In this document: piece by piece, positions 22,498-32,035 of the stretch
How the letters are laid out: each line of letters begins with the position of its first letter
Numbering within the stretch: the stretch's first letter is position 1
The notes under the pieces: model-generated
Database searches by the model: none
Told to the model about the DNA's origin: nothing
Seen by the model: only the letters and a program-made list of their open reading frames with translations
Made by a program: the position numbers and the translations under genes
Assembly (NCBI RefSeq): GCF_004364635.1
Contig: NZ_SOAX01000001.1
Coordinates: forward strand, 124,001-188,000
Length of the DNA stretch: 64,000 nucleotides
Direction: 5' to 3'
Source: Halospina denitrificans
GTDB lineage: Bacteria; Pseudomonadota; Gammaproteobacteria; Pseudomonadales; Oleiphilaceae

Positions 22498-23940
22498 CTA
22501 CAGGTAGGGCGAAAGCAGCCGGGCAATGCCATTGCGAAGCCGCACCGGTAACCAGTCCTCCTGAAGTCGGGCAAGGGTCAGTTCCTCGGAACTCGCTCGG
22601 CCACGATCCAGCATCCCCTCCAGGGTCCGGGCCAGGCGGGCGTCATAACACTCCAGGTTGCACTCAAAATTCAGCCGCAGGCTGCGTGGGTCCCAGTTCG
22701 CCGAACCCACCATGCACCAGTGACCATCCACGGTGAATACTTTGCTGTGATCAAACTCCCCGGGGCTGTACCAGACCCGCACACCCCATTGCAGCAGGCT
22801 CTCCAGCTGACCGCGACAGGCCCAGTCCACCAGCCACAGGTTGTTCCTCAGCGGCAGCAGCACATCCACGTTCACACCCCGCAGGGCCGCCGTCTTCAAC
22901 GCATCCTGCACCGTCAGGTCCGGCAGGAAATAGGGCGTCATGATCCGCACATGCTCCCGGGCCACGGAAAGCGCACCCACGATGATCTGGCGCAGGGTGT
23001 CGTAATTCTCATCCGGCCCATCCGGGATCACACGGCTGAGCGTTGTGCCCGGCGCATAGGGGGTCGGAAACCAGAGATCGCCGGTGAGGCTCTCCCGGCA
23101 GGCAAAGCGCCAGTCTTCGGCAAAGACGGTCTGCATCTCGGACACCACCGGCCCTTCCACCGTGAAGTGCATATCCCGGATGGGATGGCGGGGCCGGCTC
23201 TCAAGGCAGTGGCCCACCGAAATGTTCATGCCGCCGGTAAAACCCAGCAGTCCGTCCACCACCAGGAGCTTGCGGTGGTTACGGAGATTCATGAAGGGCA
23301 TGGCCAATGGCGTGCGCGAAGGCATGAAACGGGCAAACGGCACCCGTTCCCGGCGCAGGTGGCGGACAATGGACGGCATGGAATAGCGCAGCCCGACTGC
23401 ATCCACCAGCACGCGCACGGACACGCCACGACGTACCGCCTCACCCAGGGAGCGGGCAAAATCACGCCCAACAGAGTCGTTGCTGAAAATATAGGTACTG
23501 AGGGTAATGCTGCGCTGCGCGCCCGCAATGGCCTCCAGCATCCGTGGATAGGCCTCGTCGCCGTTGATCAGCGGCGTCAGGCGGTTACCGGTCAGAAGCG
23601 GTTCCCGGGAAACACGGTTTGCCAGAAGCACCAGTGGTTGCAGGCTTTCTGGCAGATAGTCGCCCAGGTTTTCGGGAACATAGCGCCAGACGGCGGCGCT
23701 CTGGTCCACCCGGGGCAGTTCACCGCGCAGTTCCGTGGCCCGGCGGCGGATGCGGTTGATGCCGAACATCAGGTACAGCAGCGGCCCAATCAGCGGCATC
23801 AGCAGGATAACGCCCACCCAGGCCACTGCCGCACGCGCATCCTCCTTTCTGAGTATGGCATGCCCGGACGCCACCACCGCCGCGGTGAAGTACAGCACCC
23901 CCAATAAAGCCGTCAGAATGCCACCGTCGGCTCCTGTCAT
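22498..23940 (-). CDS. cls: Cardiolipin synthase (phospholipase D superfamily)
   Basis: A 480-aa inner-membrane enzyme joining phosphatidyl groups to form cardiolipin. Two N-terminal membrane helices (LLGVLYFTAAVVASGHAIL and AVAWVGVILLMPLIGPLLYL) are followed by two HKD motifs: HRKLLVVDGLLGFTGG and HSKVFTVDGHWCMVGS. That layout is typical of ClsA-type enzymes. The ATG at 23940 with AGGA upstream is chosen over the earlier frame to 24009. It is divergent from rapA, with about 175 bases between the starts. Confidence 0.92.
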   Translation of the reverse strand: MTGADGGILTALLGVLYFTAAVVASGHAILRKEDARAAVAWVGVILLMPLIGPLLYLMFGINRIRRRATELRGELPRVDQSAAVWRYVPENLGDYLPESLQPLVLLANRVSREPLLTGNRLTPLINGDEAYPRMLEAIAGAQRSITLSTYIFSNDSVGRDFARSLGEAVRRGVSVRVLVDAVGLRYSMPSIVRHLRRERVPFARFMPSRTPLAMPFMNLRNHRKLLVVDGLLGFTGGMNISVGHCLESRPRHPIRDMHFTVEGPVVSEMQTVFAEDWRFACRESLTGDLWFPTPYAPGTTLSRVIPDGPDENYDTLRQIIVGALSVAREHVRIMTPYFLPDLTVQDALKTAALRGVNVDVLLPLRNNLWLVDWACRGQLESLLQWGVRVWYSPGEFDHSKVFTVDGHWCMVGSANWDPRSLRLNFECNLECYDARLARTLEGMLDRGRASSEELTLARLQEDWLPVRLRNGIARLLSPYL

Positions 23941-24115
23941 GATGCTATCCTGATGTGACGGCTGATAAGGCACCTCCATCCGCTGGCCGAGTAGCCCGAT
24001 TCTAGCCACACCAGTGGGGGCGGGGCCAGTTCATGGATTGCATTGTAGCCGTAGAGCGGCTAATTTTGCGCTCCCGACTCGACAACGCGCTTTCCAGCAA
24101 CAATCCGGAGCAGTA

Positions 24116-26773
24116 ATGAGCTACACAGTGGGGCAACGCTGGGTCAGCCAGACCGAATCCCGTCTGGGCCTTGGCCTGATCACCGAAGTCACCGGCAGGC
24201 GCGTCACCATCGCCTTCCCGGCCGCCGACGAAGAACGCACCTACGCCATGGAGAATGCCCCGCTTGCACGGGTGCGCTACCGCGCTGGAGAAACCCTCAA
24301 GGACCGGCATGAGAATCCGCTCACCGTGGTGGAAGTGGAAGAGTGCGAGGGGCTGTTCACCTACCACTGCGAGGATGAAGAAGGCACTGAGCAAAGCATT
24401 TCCGAGGTCATGCTCAGCCCCCATGCGCGCTTCGTACACCCGGAGCAGCGCCTGTTCTGCGGCCAGTTCGACCGCAACGGCGACTTCAGCCTGCGTTACG
24501 CCACCCTGGAGCGCGAAGCCGAACTCCAGGCCTCGCCAGTGCGCGGCCTCATCGGCACCCGCACCCAACTGCTGCCCCATCAGGTCGCCATTGCCGACCA
24601 GACCGCCAGGCGCCCCCACCCCCGGGTGTTGCTCGCCGACGAGGCTGGGCTGGGCAAGACCATCGAGGCGGGGTTGATCCTTCACCGCCAGGTGCTCACG
24701 GGCCAGGCCGAACGCATCCTGATCGTGGTGCCGGACGCGCTGCTGACCCAGTGGTTCGTCGAGATGCGCCGGCGCTTCAACCTGTACTTCGCACTCTTCG
24801 ACCAGGAACGCCTTGAGGCGGAAGAACAGGACAACCCCTTCGAGACCGAACAGTTCGTGCTCTGCCCCCTGTCACTGCTGACGGACAACGACGAGACCCT
24901 GGACTCGGCCGCCGCCGCGGACTGGGACCTGCTGGTGGTGGACGAAGCCCATCACCTTCACTGGAGCCCCGAGGAAGCCAGCCCCGGCTACCAGGCGGTG
25001 GAACGCCTCTCCGGCACCATCCCGGGCGTGCTGCTGCTCACCGCGACACCGGAGCAGGTCGGCCTGGACAGCCATTTCGCCCGGTTGCGCCTGGTCGACC
25101 CGGCGCGTTTCACCGATTACGCCGCCTTCCAGCAGGAAATACGCGACCAGGGCGGCCTGCCGGAACAGCACCGCGTCCTGTTCCGCCACACCCGTGATGA
25201 CGTGGGCGGCTTCCCGGAACGGATCCTCGAGCCCGCGCCGCTTGAGGCGGACGATGAATACCAGGCCCAGGCCCAGCTCACCGGCCGCCCCGGTCTCTTC
25301 CCGGAAACCACGCTGGACCCCGAGACCTGGCTGGTTCATGACCCGCGCGTCGCCTGGCTGCAACAGATGCTCAAGCAGAACCGCTCGGAAAAGGTGCTGG
25401 TCCTCTGCGCCCATGCCGCCACCGCCGAAACCCTGGAGCATTACCTGCAGCTGCGCGCCGGCATTCGCAGCGCCGCTTTCCACGAGGGGCTGAGCATTAT
25501 CGAACGCGACCGTGCTGCCGCCTGGTTCGCCGATGACGAGCAGGGCGCCCAGGCGCTGATCTGCTCCGAGATCGGCAGTGAAGGCCGCAACTTCCAGTTT
25601 GCGAAGCACCTGGTGTTGTTCGACCTGCCCGACAACCCCGACCTGCTGGAACAGCGCATCGGCCGTCTGGACCGCATCGGCCAGGGCGACGAGATCCACA
25701 TCCATGTGCCCTACATCACCGGCTCCGCCCAGGCCGTGCTGTTCCAATGGTACCAGGAGGGCCTTAACGCCCTTCAGGCCTACTGCCCCACCGGCGTCGC
25801 GGTTCAGCACGCGGTTGCCGACGAACTGGAGGCGGCACTGAACACCCCCGAAGATTCGCCGAAAAAGCTGCTTGAGAGCACCCGCGAACACCGGGAGCGC
25901 CTGGAGCAGGAATTGCAGGAAGAGCGCAGCCTCATGGCCACGCTCAGCCGGGATGAAAAAGAAGCGGCGGAAGCGAGCATCGCCGATATTCAGAGAACCG
26001 AAGCTCCGGACAACCTGGCCGCGTATCTGACCCAGCTCCTGGACCAGTACGGCGTCGACCACGAGGAAACCGGCAAGGAACAGTGGACCATCCGGCCCAC
26101 GGACCACATGAAGACCGAGCACTTTCCCCATCTCCCCGATGACGGCCTGAGCCTTACCCTGGAACGGGATGTGGCCCTGGCCCGGGAAGACCTGGCCTTC
26201 GTGAGCTGGGAACACCCACTGGTGCGCGATGGCATGGGCCTGGTCATGGACTCCGAACTCGGCAATGCCGCACTCATCACCCTGGAACTCAAGGGCGTAC
26301 AGCCCGGTACCCTGATGCTGGAAGCCATCTACCGCGTGGCCACCGCCGCTCCGCGTTCCGTGCCCGTGGGCCGTTTCCTGCCGCTGGCCCCCACCCGCCT
26401 GTTGCTGACCGGCGACGGCCGCGACCTGAGCACCATGCTCAGCCACGCCAAGCTCAACGAGCTCGGCGGCCGCATCAAGCGCCAGAATGCCCAGCAGATA
26501 CTGCCGAGACTGCGCGATGACATCGAAGCCCTGCTGCCCACTCTCCAGGAAAAGGCCGAAGCCGACCTCCCGGCGACCACGGCCGAGGCCCGCAAGGCTA
26601 TGGAAGCCCACTACAATGCCGAAATCGACGCCCTCGCCAACCTCAAGGCGACCAGCGCCGAGCTCCGGGACCGGGAAATCAAGGAGCTGGAGCAGCAGCG
26701 TGACGAAGGCCTGAAAGCGATTGAGCGGGCCGGGGTTGAGCTGGAAGGGTTGCGGGTGGTTCTGACGACCTGA
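24116..26773 (+). CDS. rapA: RapA (HepA), RNA polymerase-associated SWI2/SNF2 ATPase
   Basis: Binds RNA polymerase and helps recycle stalled enzyme. It is 885 aa, somewhat shorter than E. coli RapA (968). N-terminal Tudor-like domains (VGQRWVSQTESRLGLGLITE) precede the ATPase: Walker A LADEAGLGKTIEAGLI, DEAHH box, LLTATPEQ, and C-terminal helicase motifs SEIGSEGRNFQFAKHLV and QRIGRLDRIGQ. A long helical region and RapA C-terminal domain follow. GGAG precedes the ATG at 24116; the open frame extends further upstream but that part is not conserved. Confidence 0.95.
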   Translation: MSYTVGQRWVSQTESRLGLGLITEVTGRRVTIAFPAADEERTYAMENAPLARVRYRAGETLKDRHENPLTVVEVEECEGLFTYHCEDEEGTEQSISEVMLSPHARFVHPEQRLFCGQFDRNGDFSLRYATLEREAELQASPVRGLIGTRTQLLPHQVAIADQTARRPHPRVLLADEAGLGKTIEAGLILHRQVLTGQAERILIVVPDALLTQWFVEMRRRFNLYFALFDQERLEAEEQDNPFETEQFVLCPLSLLTDNDETLDSAAAADWDLLVVDEAHHLHWSPEEASPGYQAVERLSGTIPGVLLLTATPEQVGLDSHFARLRLVDPARFTDYAAFQQEIRDQGGLPEQHRVLFRHTRDDVGGFPERILEPAPLEADDEYQAQAQLTGRPGLFPETTLDPETWLVHDPRVAWLQQMLKQNRSEKVLVLCAHAATAETLEHYLQLRAGIRSAAFHEGLSIIERDRAAAWFADDEQGAQALICSEIGSEGRNFQFAKHLVLFDLPDNPDLLEQRIGRLDRIGQGDEIHIHVPYITGSAQAVLFQWYQEGLNALQAYCPTGVAVQHAVADELEAALNTPEDSPKKLLESTREHRERLEQELQEERSLMATLSRDEKEAAEASIADIQRTEAPDNLAAYLTQLLDQYGVDHEETGKEQWTIRPTDHMKTEHFPHLPDDGLSLTLERDVALAREDLAFVSWEHPLVRDGMGLVMDSELGNAALITLELKGVQPGTLMLEAIYRVATAAPRSVPVGRFLPLAPTRLLLTGDGRDLSTMLSHAKLNELGGRIKRQNAQQILPRLRDDIEALLPTLQEKAEADLPATTAEARKAMEAHYNAEIDALANLKATSAELRDREIKELEQQRDEGLKAIERAGVELEGLRVVLTT

Positions 26774-26786
26774 TCGTAGCGACAGG

Positions 26787-26811
26787 CGTGGAGGCAATCA
26801 GGCCCTCCACG
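26787..26811 (+). terminator. Hairpin after rapA
   Basis: CGTGGAGG and CCTCCACG form a perfect 8-bp stem with a nine-base loop, 14 bases after the rapA stop. No T-run follows, so it may be a weak terminator or simply an RNA-stabilising hairpin. Confidence 0.4.
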
Positions 26812-26872
26812 TCGATGGCGGTACCGAGGAATCCAGCCTCGTTTCCCAGGCCCTGTTGTTGACATTTGCGAC

Positions 26873-26900
26873 TTGATGCGCCTGCCACACCCGATACAAT
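26873..26900 (+). promoter_or_regulatory. Possible sigma-70 promoter of fadE
   Basis: TTGATG (26873-26878) and TACAAT (26895-26900) are separated by 16 bp. A better -35 hexamer (TTGACA at 26859) is too far from this -10. The start of fadE is 61 bases downstream. Confidence 0.35.
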
Positions 26901-26960
26901 CCGCACGTTTGCTGGTATCGTATACACGCACATTTCCAGGACCGACAACAGGGATACATT

Positions 26961-29414
26961 ATGGATCTGTTCATTGTCTTTATTCTCGCGCTGGCCGGGC
27001 TGCTTTTCGTGCTCCGGCGTGAATCAGGCGCCGCGGCTGCCGTCAGTGTACTGGTGGTTGTGGGGATCATCGGCCTTTTCATGGGCACCGGCTGGTTCAG
27101 CCTGCTGCTGTTCATCGGCGCCGGCATCACCGCCCTGGCCGGGCTTCCGGGTATCCGCTCCCAGTGGCTGACCCCGCGCGCCTTCGCCCTCTTCAAGAAG
27201 GTGGCCCCCAAGGTCTCGGCCACGGAACAGGAAGCCCTGGACGCGGGCACCGTGGGCTGGGACGGCGAACTCTTCACCGGCCGTCCGGACTGGCAGAAGC
27301 TGCTCAGCAACCGCGACACCGGCCTTTCAGAAGACGAACAGGCGTTCCTGGACAACCAGTGCTCCGTTGCCGCAAGCATGTGCAACGCCTGGGATATCGG
27401 CTTTGAACGGGCCGACCTGCCCAAGGAACTCTGGGACTACCTGAAGAAGGAACGCTTCTTCGGCATGATCATCCCGAAAGAGTATGGCGGCCTCGGGCTC
27501 TCGGCCCGGGCACAGTCCGCCGTGCTGCAGAAGCTTTCGATGAACGAATCCCTGATGGTGTCCGTGGGCGTTCCCAACTCCCTCGGCCCGGGCGAGCTGC
27601 TGCTGAAGTACGGCACCGACGAGCAGAAGAACTACTACCTGCCGCGCCTGGCCGACGGCCGCGAGATTCCCTGTTTCGGCCTGACCGGCCCGCGCGCCGG
27701 CTCCGACGCCACCTCCCTGCCGGACACCGGCATCGTCTGCAAGCAGAAGGTGGACGGCAAGGAAGTGGTGGGGCTCAGGCTCAACTTTGAAAAACGCTGG
27801 ATCACCCTGGCGCCCATCGCCACAGTCGTGGGCCTGGCCTTCCGCATGTTCGACCCGGACGGCCTTCTTGGCGACAAGAAGGACCTGGGCATCACCTGTG
27901 CCCTGATCCCGCGCGACACCGAGGGCATGGAAATCGGGCGGCGTCATTGCCCGATCGGCAGTCCCTTTATGAACGGGCCCATCAAGGGCAAGGACGTGTT
28001 CATTCCGCTGGATTATCTGATTGGCGGCACCGAGATGGCCGGCCAGGGCTGGCGCATGCTGGTGGAATGCCTGTCCGTGGGGCGCTGCATTACGCTGCCC
28101 TCCGGCGCCAGCGGCACCGCCCGCTATGTCACCGGCGTGTCCGGCGGCTTTACCCGCATCCGCCGCCAGTTCAACACGCCGGTGGCGGATATGGAGGGCG
28201 TTCAGGAGCCCCTGGCGCGGATCGCGGGCATGTCCTACATCGCCCAGTCCGCCGTAATGCAGACGGCGAATATGATCGACAACGGCGAAAAGCCCGCCGT
28301 CCCCTCGGCCATCCTCAAGAGCCAGCTGACCGATTATCAGCGTGACCTTCTGAGTGACGCCATGGACGTCCACGGGGGCAAGACGGTAACGCTCGGACCG
28401 AGAAACTACCTGGGGCTCTCCTTTGCCGGTTCCGCCGTATCCATCACGGTGGAAGGAGCCAACATCATGACCCGCAGCCTGATGATCTTCGGCCAGGGCG
28501 CCATCCGATGTCACCCCTATGTACTGGATGAGCTGGCGGCCAAGGACGCGGACGACGAGGACGCCTTCGACGAAGCCTTCTTCAACCACGCCGGCCTGGT
28601 CTTCGGCAACGCCGCACGCGCCTTTACCCAGGCCCTGGGCATCGGCCGTGGCGATGTGCCCTTCGACAACGCCGCCGCTCCCTATGCCCGTGCCGTGAAC
28701 CGCTTCAGCGCCGCCTTCGGGCTGGCCTCGGACGCGGCCATGGGCACCCTGGGCTCGGACCTGAAACTGCGAGAGCTGCTCTCAGCACGACTCGGTGATG
28801 TACTCTCAAACCTCTACCTGACCTCGATGGTGCTCAAGAACTGGCATGAGGGCCAGGCGGTGGAAGGTGAGCGCGACCTGATGGCCTACAGCTGCGAATT
28901 CCTGCTCAACCGCGCGGAAAAGGCACTGGACGAGCTGCTGCACAACCTCCCGAACCGGACGGTAGCCGGGATGCTGCGCGTCGTCACCATGCCCCTTGGC
29001 AAACGCTGGCACGCGCCCTCGGACAAGCTGACCCAGTCCATTGCCCGCGCCATCAGCACCGACTCCGCACTGCGGGCCAAGGTCACCAGCAACACCTGGA
29101 ACACGCTTGAGAAGAAGGGCGAGCCCTTCAATGCGCTGGCGCACTACAACCAGCTGCTGGCGGACTTCCCGCGCGCGGACAAGCTCTACAAGACGCTGGA
29201 CAAGGCGCATGCCAAGGGCGAGCTGCCGGCCGAGGCCCTGCACCCCGAACAGAAGTTCGAAGCAGGACTGGAGGCCGGCCTGATTTCCGAGGACGACGCC
29301 AAGTTCATGCGCCAGTATGAAAGCGAAGTCCTGGAAATGCTGACCGTCGACGACTTCCCCTTCGACGGGCTGGCCCACAACAAGCGCAAGGTGGTTAAGC
29401 ACAACGTGCTGTAA
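26961..29414 (+). CDS. fadE: FadE-type acyl-CoA dehydrogenase
   Basis: Catalyses the first oxidation of fatty-acid beta-oxidation, acyl-CoA to trans-2-enoyl-CoA. It is 817 aa, matching E. coli FadE (814), with the FadE-specific N-terminal hydrophobic region (LFIVFILALAGLLFVL and a second helix pair up to about residue 68) that ties it to the membrane. The acyl-CoA dehydrogenase core includes GMIIPKEYGGLGLSARAQSA, CFGLTGPRAGSDATSLPDTG and KRWITLAPIATVVGLA. A FadE-type C-terminal domain follows. A strong terminator comes after the stop. A second, different acyl-CoA dehydrogenase is at 53022. Confidence 0.95.
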   Translation: MDLFIVFILALAGLLFVLRRESGAAAAVSVLVVVGIIGLFMGTGWFSLLLFIGAGITALAGLPGIRSQWLTPRAFALFKKVAPKVSATEQEALDAGTVGWDGELFTGRPDWQKLLSNRDTGLSEDEQAFLDNQCSVAASMCNAWDIGFERADLPKELWDYLKKERFFGMIIPKEYGGLGLSARAQSAVLQKLSMNESLMVSVGVPNSLGPGELLLKYGTDEQKNYYLPRLADGREIPCFGLTGPRAGSDATSLPDTGIVCKQKVDGKEVVGLRLNFEKRWITLAPIATVVGLAFRMFDPDGLLGDKKDLGITCALIPRDTEGMEIGRRHCPIGSPFMNGPIKGKDVFIPLDYLIGGTEMAGQGWRMLVECLSVGRCITLPSGASGTARYVTGVSGGFTRIRRQFNTPVADMEGVQEPLARIAGMSYIAQSAVMQTANMIDNGEKPAVPSAILKSQLTDYQRDLLSDAMDVHGGKTVTLGPRNYLGLSFAGSAVSITVEGANIMTRSLMIFGQGAIRCHPYVLDELAAKDADDEDAFDEAFFNHAGLVFGNAARAFTQALGIGRGDVPFDNAAAPYARAVNRFSAAFGLASDAAMGTLGSDLKLRELLSARLGDVLSNLYLTSMVLKNWHEGQAVEGERDLMAYSCEFLLNRAEKALDELLHNLPNRTVAGMLRVVTMPLGKRWHAPSDKLTQSIARAISTDSALRAKVTSNTWNTLEKKGEPFNALAHYNQLLADFPRADKLYKTLDKAHAKGELPAEALHPEQKFEAGLEAGLISEDDAKFMRQYESEVLEMLTVDDFPFDGLAHNKRKVVKHNVL

Positions 29415-29429
29415 CCCATCTCCAAGCGT

Positions 29430-29466
29430 AAAAAACCCCGGTCAGGTGCGCCTGCCGGGGTTTTTT
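29430..29466. terminator. Strong bidirectional rho-independent terminator
   Basis: AAAAAACCCCGG pairs with CCGGGGTTTTTT, and CAGG/CCTG extends the stem inside, closing on a four-base loop. A-run and T-run lie on the two sides, so it can end both fadE (+) and the convergent pirin gene (-). Confidence 0.92.
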
Positions 29467-29478
29467 ATGCCCTGTTGT

Positions 29479-30351
29479 TCAGGGTGTTTCCACGGGCTCC
29501 GCCGCGAACCGGCCCTGCTGATAATCGCGAATGGCCTGCTCAATCTCATCCCGCGTGTTCATCACGAAAGGCCCATGCTGAACCACCGGCTCGCGCACCG
29601 ACTTCGCCGCCAACAGCAACAGGGACGCCCCTTCCGACCCTGCCTCAAGGGTCACAGCATCACCACTGGACAACAGGCCCGCATTGCCACAAACCACCGG
29701 CGAGAACCCATCCGACCCCGCTTGCACCTCACCCTCGTACACATAGACAAGACCATTAAGCCCGGACGGCAGTGCCTGAGAGAAGGTCGCTCCGGGCGCC
29801 AGCACCACATCCAGGTACAGCGGCTCGGTACTGATCCCGGAAACCGGCCCGGTGGCCGTTTCACCCCCCAGCTCCGCCTCACCGGTAATCACCCGCACCG
29901 TCACATCGCCACTGCGCAGCTCCGGAATCCGCTCCGCCGCGATGTCCTGATAACGCGGCGCCTTCATCTTCTCGCTCGCCGGCAGATTGATCCAAAGCTG
30001 GAAGCCATGCATCTCCCCCGCCTGCTGCTCGGGCATCTCCGAATGGATGATCCCGCTCGCCGCCGTCATCCACTGGATATCCCCGGCCCGGATGGTCCCG
30101 GCGTTACCCAGAGAATCCTTATGCTTCATGGCCCCCGCCAGCATATAGGTCACCGTCTCGAATCCCCGGTGCGGGTGCGACGGAAACCCGGCCATATAAT
30201 CCGCCGACTCATCCGAGCGGAACTCATCCAGCATCAGGAAGGGATCCAGGCGTGCAAACTGACTCTGCCCCAGACTCCGGGAAAGCTTCACCCCGGCCCC
30301 GTCGGACGACGGCTGACCCTGGATAACACGTTCTACAATTCGTTCTTTCAT
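29479..30351 (-). CDS. Pirin family protein
   Basis: A 290-aa double-cupin protein of the pirin family; bacterial relatives are redox or metal sensors or have quercetin dioxygenase activity. The first cupin has the metal ligands in FPSHPHRGFETVTYMLAG and ASGIIHSEMP, and the second cupin is more degenerate, as usual. GGAG lies six bases before the ATG at 30351. It is convergent with fadE and divergent from the phospholipase D-like gene, with the palindromic element of 30376-30489 in the divergent space. Cellular role here is unknown. Confidence 0.9.
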   Translation of the reverse strand: MKERIVERVIQGQPSSDGAGVKLSRSLGQSQFARLDPFLMLDEFRSDESADYMAGFPSHPHRGFETVTYMLAGAMKHKDSLGNAGTIRAGDIQWMTAASGIIHSEMPEQQAGEMHGFQLWINLPASEKMKAPRYQDIAAERIPELRSGDVTVRVITGEAELGGETATGPVSGISTEPLYLDVVLAPGATFSQALPSGLNGLVYVYEGEVQAGSDGFSPVVCGNAGLLSSGDAVTLEAGSEGASLLLLAAKSVREPVVQHGPFVMNTRDEIEQAIRDYQQGRFAAEPVETP

Positions 30352-30375
30352 GGCAGACTCCACGCAAAATGTTTG

Positions 30376-30489
30376 GGTGTCGGGGGAGGAAGGGCTTCAC
30401 GGGATGCTCTGGAGCCATGGATGGCGGAAGCGCAGCGTACAGGGACGTATTCACAGCGTATCCCGTGAAGCCCTTCCTCCCCCGGCACC
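30376..30489. repeat. Large palindromic element, copy A (conserved loop, private arms)
   Basis: Arms at 30376-30405 and 30460-30489 are complementary over 30 bp with a single G-T mismatch (30380/30485) and a perfect inner 25 bp. The loop, 30406-30459 (54 nt), is about 90% identical to the loop of copy B at 48562-48614 when read on opposite strands; it contains GGAGCCATGGATGGCGGAAG and ACGTATTCACAGCGT. The arms of A and B are different except next to the loop. It lies upstream of the phospholipase D-like gene and of pirin. It has no T-run, so it is not an ordinary terminator, and a one-base indel between the copies argues against a conserved peptide. Confidence 0.9.
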
Positions 30490-30604
30490 TCCGCCAAACC
30501 CAGTATTCCGCAGTTGCAGCCCACAAACAATTGAAGGATTCTGGTCAAACCGTTCATTATTTCTGTCCGAAACCAACAGACCACCAGAGGACCCGACCCC
30601 AAGG

Positions 30605-32035
30605 ATGTCACCCATCTGGATCATCGCCATACTGCTTGCCATCGCCCTGATCGCAACCGGGATCTACCACCGCTACAAACCCCTGCCCGGCGGCCTTTCC
30701 AACGCCTCCGCCTGGTTCCCCGCGGACAACCCCCGCTTCCTGGTCGATCATCGCTATGTGGACGAACGGGGCCGATCCCGCATGCACCGCGCCATCGCCC
30801 CCACTATGCTCGAAATGATCACCCAAGCCCGGGAACGCATTGTCATGGACATGTTCCTGTTCAACCCGGACATGGCCAACCGCCCCGAGCACGTGCGCGT
30901 GGCCGAGACCATCACCTGTGCGCTTATCGAACGCCGCCGGCAATGCCCGGGATTGCGCGTCACCATCATGGTGGACCCCATCAACAGCTATTACGGCGCC
31001 CACTGGCCTGAGCACTTCCGACGACTGGAAGCCGCTGGCGTCCAGGTCCTGGAAACACCGCTGACCAAACTGCGCGACTCCAACCCACTGTGGTCCGCCC
31101 CCTGGCGCCTGTTCATGCAGGTCTGGGGCAACAGCCCCGAGCGCAAACTTTTCCCCAACCCCATCGGCCCGGGTCGGGTTACCCTGCGCTCCTGGATGGC
31201 ACTGCTCAACTTCCGGGCCAATCACCGCAAGGTCATGATCGCGGACAGCAATGGAAGCTGGCGGGGACTGGTCTCCTCCGGCAATCCCCACGATGCCAGC
31301 AGCGCCCACAGCAACGTAGCCCTGTGTTTTGACGGGCCGGCGGCACGCACTCTGATGGATCAGGAACACGCACTGATTGGGCTGGCCACCGGCCACCCGC
31401 CGCCATTAAAAGCGTTTCCCCAACCCGTGGACACACCGCCCAGTGACCGCCCCCGGCTGCGCGTATTGACGGAAAGCCGGATACGGGAGTCGGCCCTTGA
31501 AGTGATTAGTAGGGCGGAAGCGGGCGACTGCCTGGATCTGGCACTGTTCTATCTCAGCCACAGACAGCTTATTCACGCCATCCGCCGCGCCCATAAGCGC
31601 GGGTGCCAGTTGCGCGTGCTGCTGGACCCGAACAAGGACGCCTTTGGCCGGGTAAAGGGCGGCGTTCCCAATCGTCAGGTCGCGCTGGAACTCCACAAGC
31701 GGGGTATACCCGTGCGCTGGTACCGGACCCATGGCGAGCAGTTCCACTGCAAGTACCTGCGCCACGAGACCCCCACCGGAGAAGTCAACCTGATTGTCGG
31801 CTCCGCCAATTTCACACGGAGGAACCTGGACGACCTGAACCTGGAGACCGCCTGCCAGATCCAGGGGCACGAGGATGACCGCGTGTTCAGGACGGCCAGC
31901 GACTGGTTCGAGCGCTGCTGGCACAACCCGCCGGGATTCCAGTGCAGCGTCCCCTATGGCGTGTGGGCCGACGAACGGCGCCGGCGCTACCTGCTTTACC
32001 GGGTGGCGGAATTCACCGGTTGGTGCAGTTTCTGA
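30605..32035 (+). CDS. Phospholipase D-like membrane-anchored protein
   Basis: A 476-aa phospholipase D superfamily protein with one N-terminal membrane helix (SPIWIIAILLAIALIATGIY). The first HKD motif is intact (NHRKVMIADSNGSWRG). The second, FHCKYLRHETPTGEVNLIVGS, keeps His and Lys but lacks the Asp four residues later, though SANFTRRNLDD follows as usual. The start at 30605 is chosen by the membrane helix; AAGG is too close to be a convincing ribosome site, and the open frame runs back through the palindromic element. Its substrate could be a phospholipid or nucleic acid. It is tail-to-tail with the HD-GYP gene with no spacer. Confidence 0.75.
   Translation: MSPIWIIAILLAIALIATGIYHRYKPLPGGLSNASAWFPADNPRFLVDHRYVDERGRSRMHRAIAPTMLEMITQARERIVMDMFLFNPDMANRPEHVRVAETITCALIERRRQCPGLRVTIMVDPINSYYGAHWPEHFRRLEAAGVQVLETPLTKLRDSNPLWSAPWRLFMQVWGNSPERKLFPNPIGPGRVTLRSWMALLNFRANHRKVMIADSNGSWRGLVSSGNPHDASSAHSNVALCFDGPAARTLMDQEHALIGLATGHPPPLKAFPQPVDTPPSDRPRLRVLTESRIRESALEVISRAEAGDCLDLALFYLSHRQLIHAIRRAHKRGCQLRVLLDPNKDAFGRVKGGVPNRQVALELHKRGIPVRWYRTHGEQFHCKYLRHETPTGEVNLIVGSANFTRRNLDDLNLETACQIQGHEDDRVFRTASDWFERCWHNPPGFQCSVPYGVWADERRRRYLLYRVAEFTGWCSF

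Noticed and set aside
24872-26797. 641-codon open frame opposite rapA
   Set aside because: Antisense shadow of a GC-rich gene; Gly/Gln/Val-rich without domains, while rapA has all family motifs.
26859-26900. TTGACA (26859) with TACAAT (26895) as the fadE promoter
   Set aside because: Spacing of 30 bp is too long; a weaker -35 at 26873 was listed instead with low confidence.
30417-30650. Short ORF starting in the palindromic loop of copy A
   Set aside because: The matching ORF in copy B changes frame after a one-base indel, so no conserved peptide is encoded.
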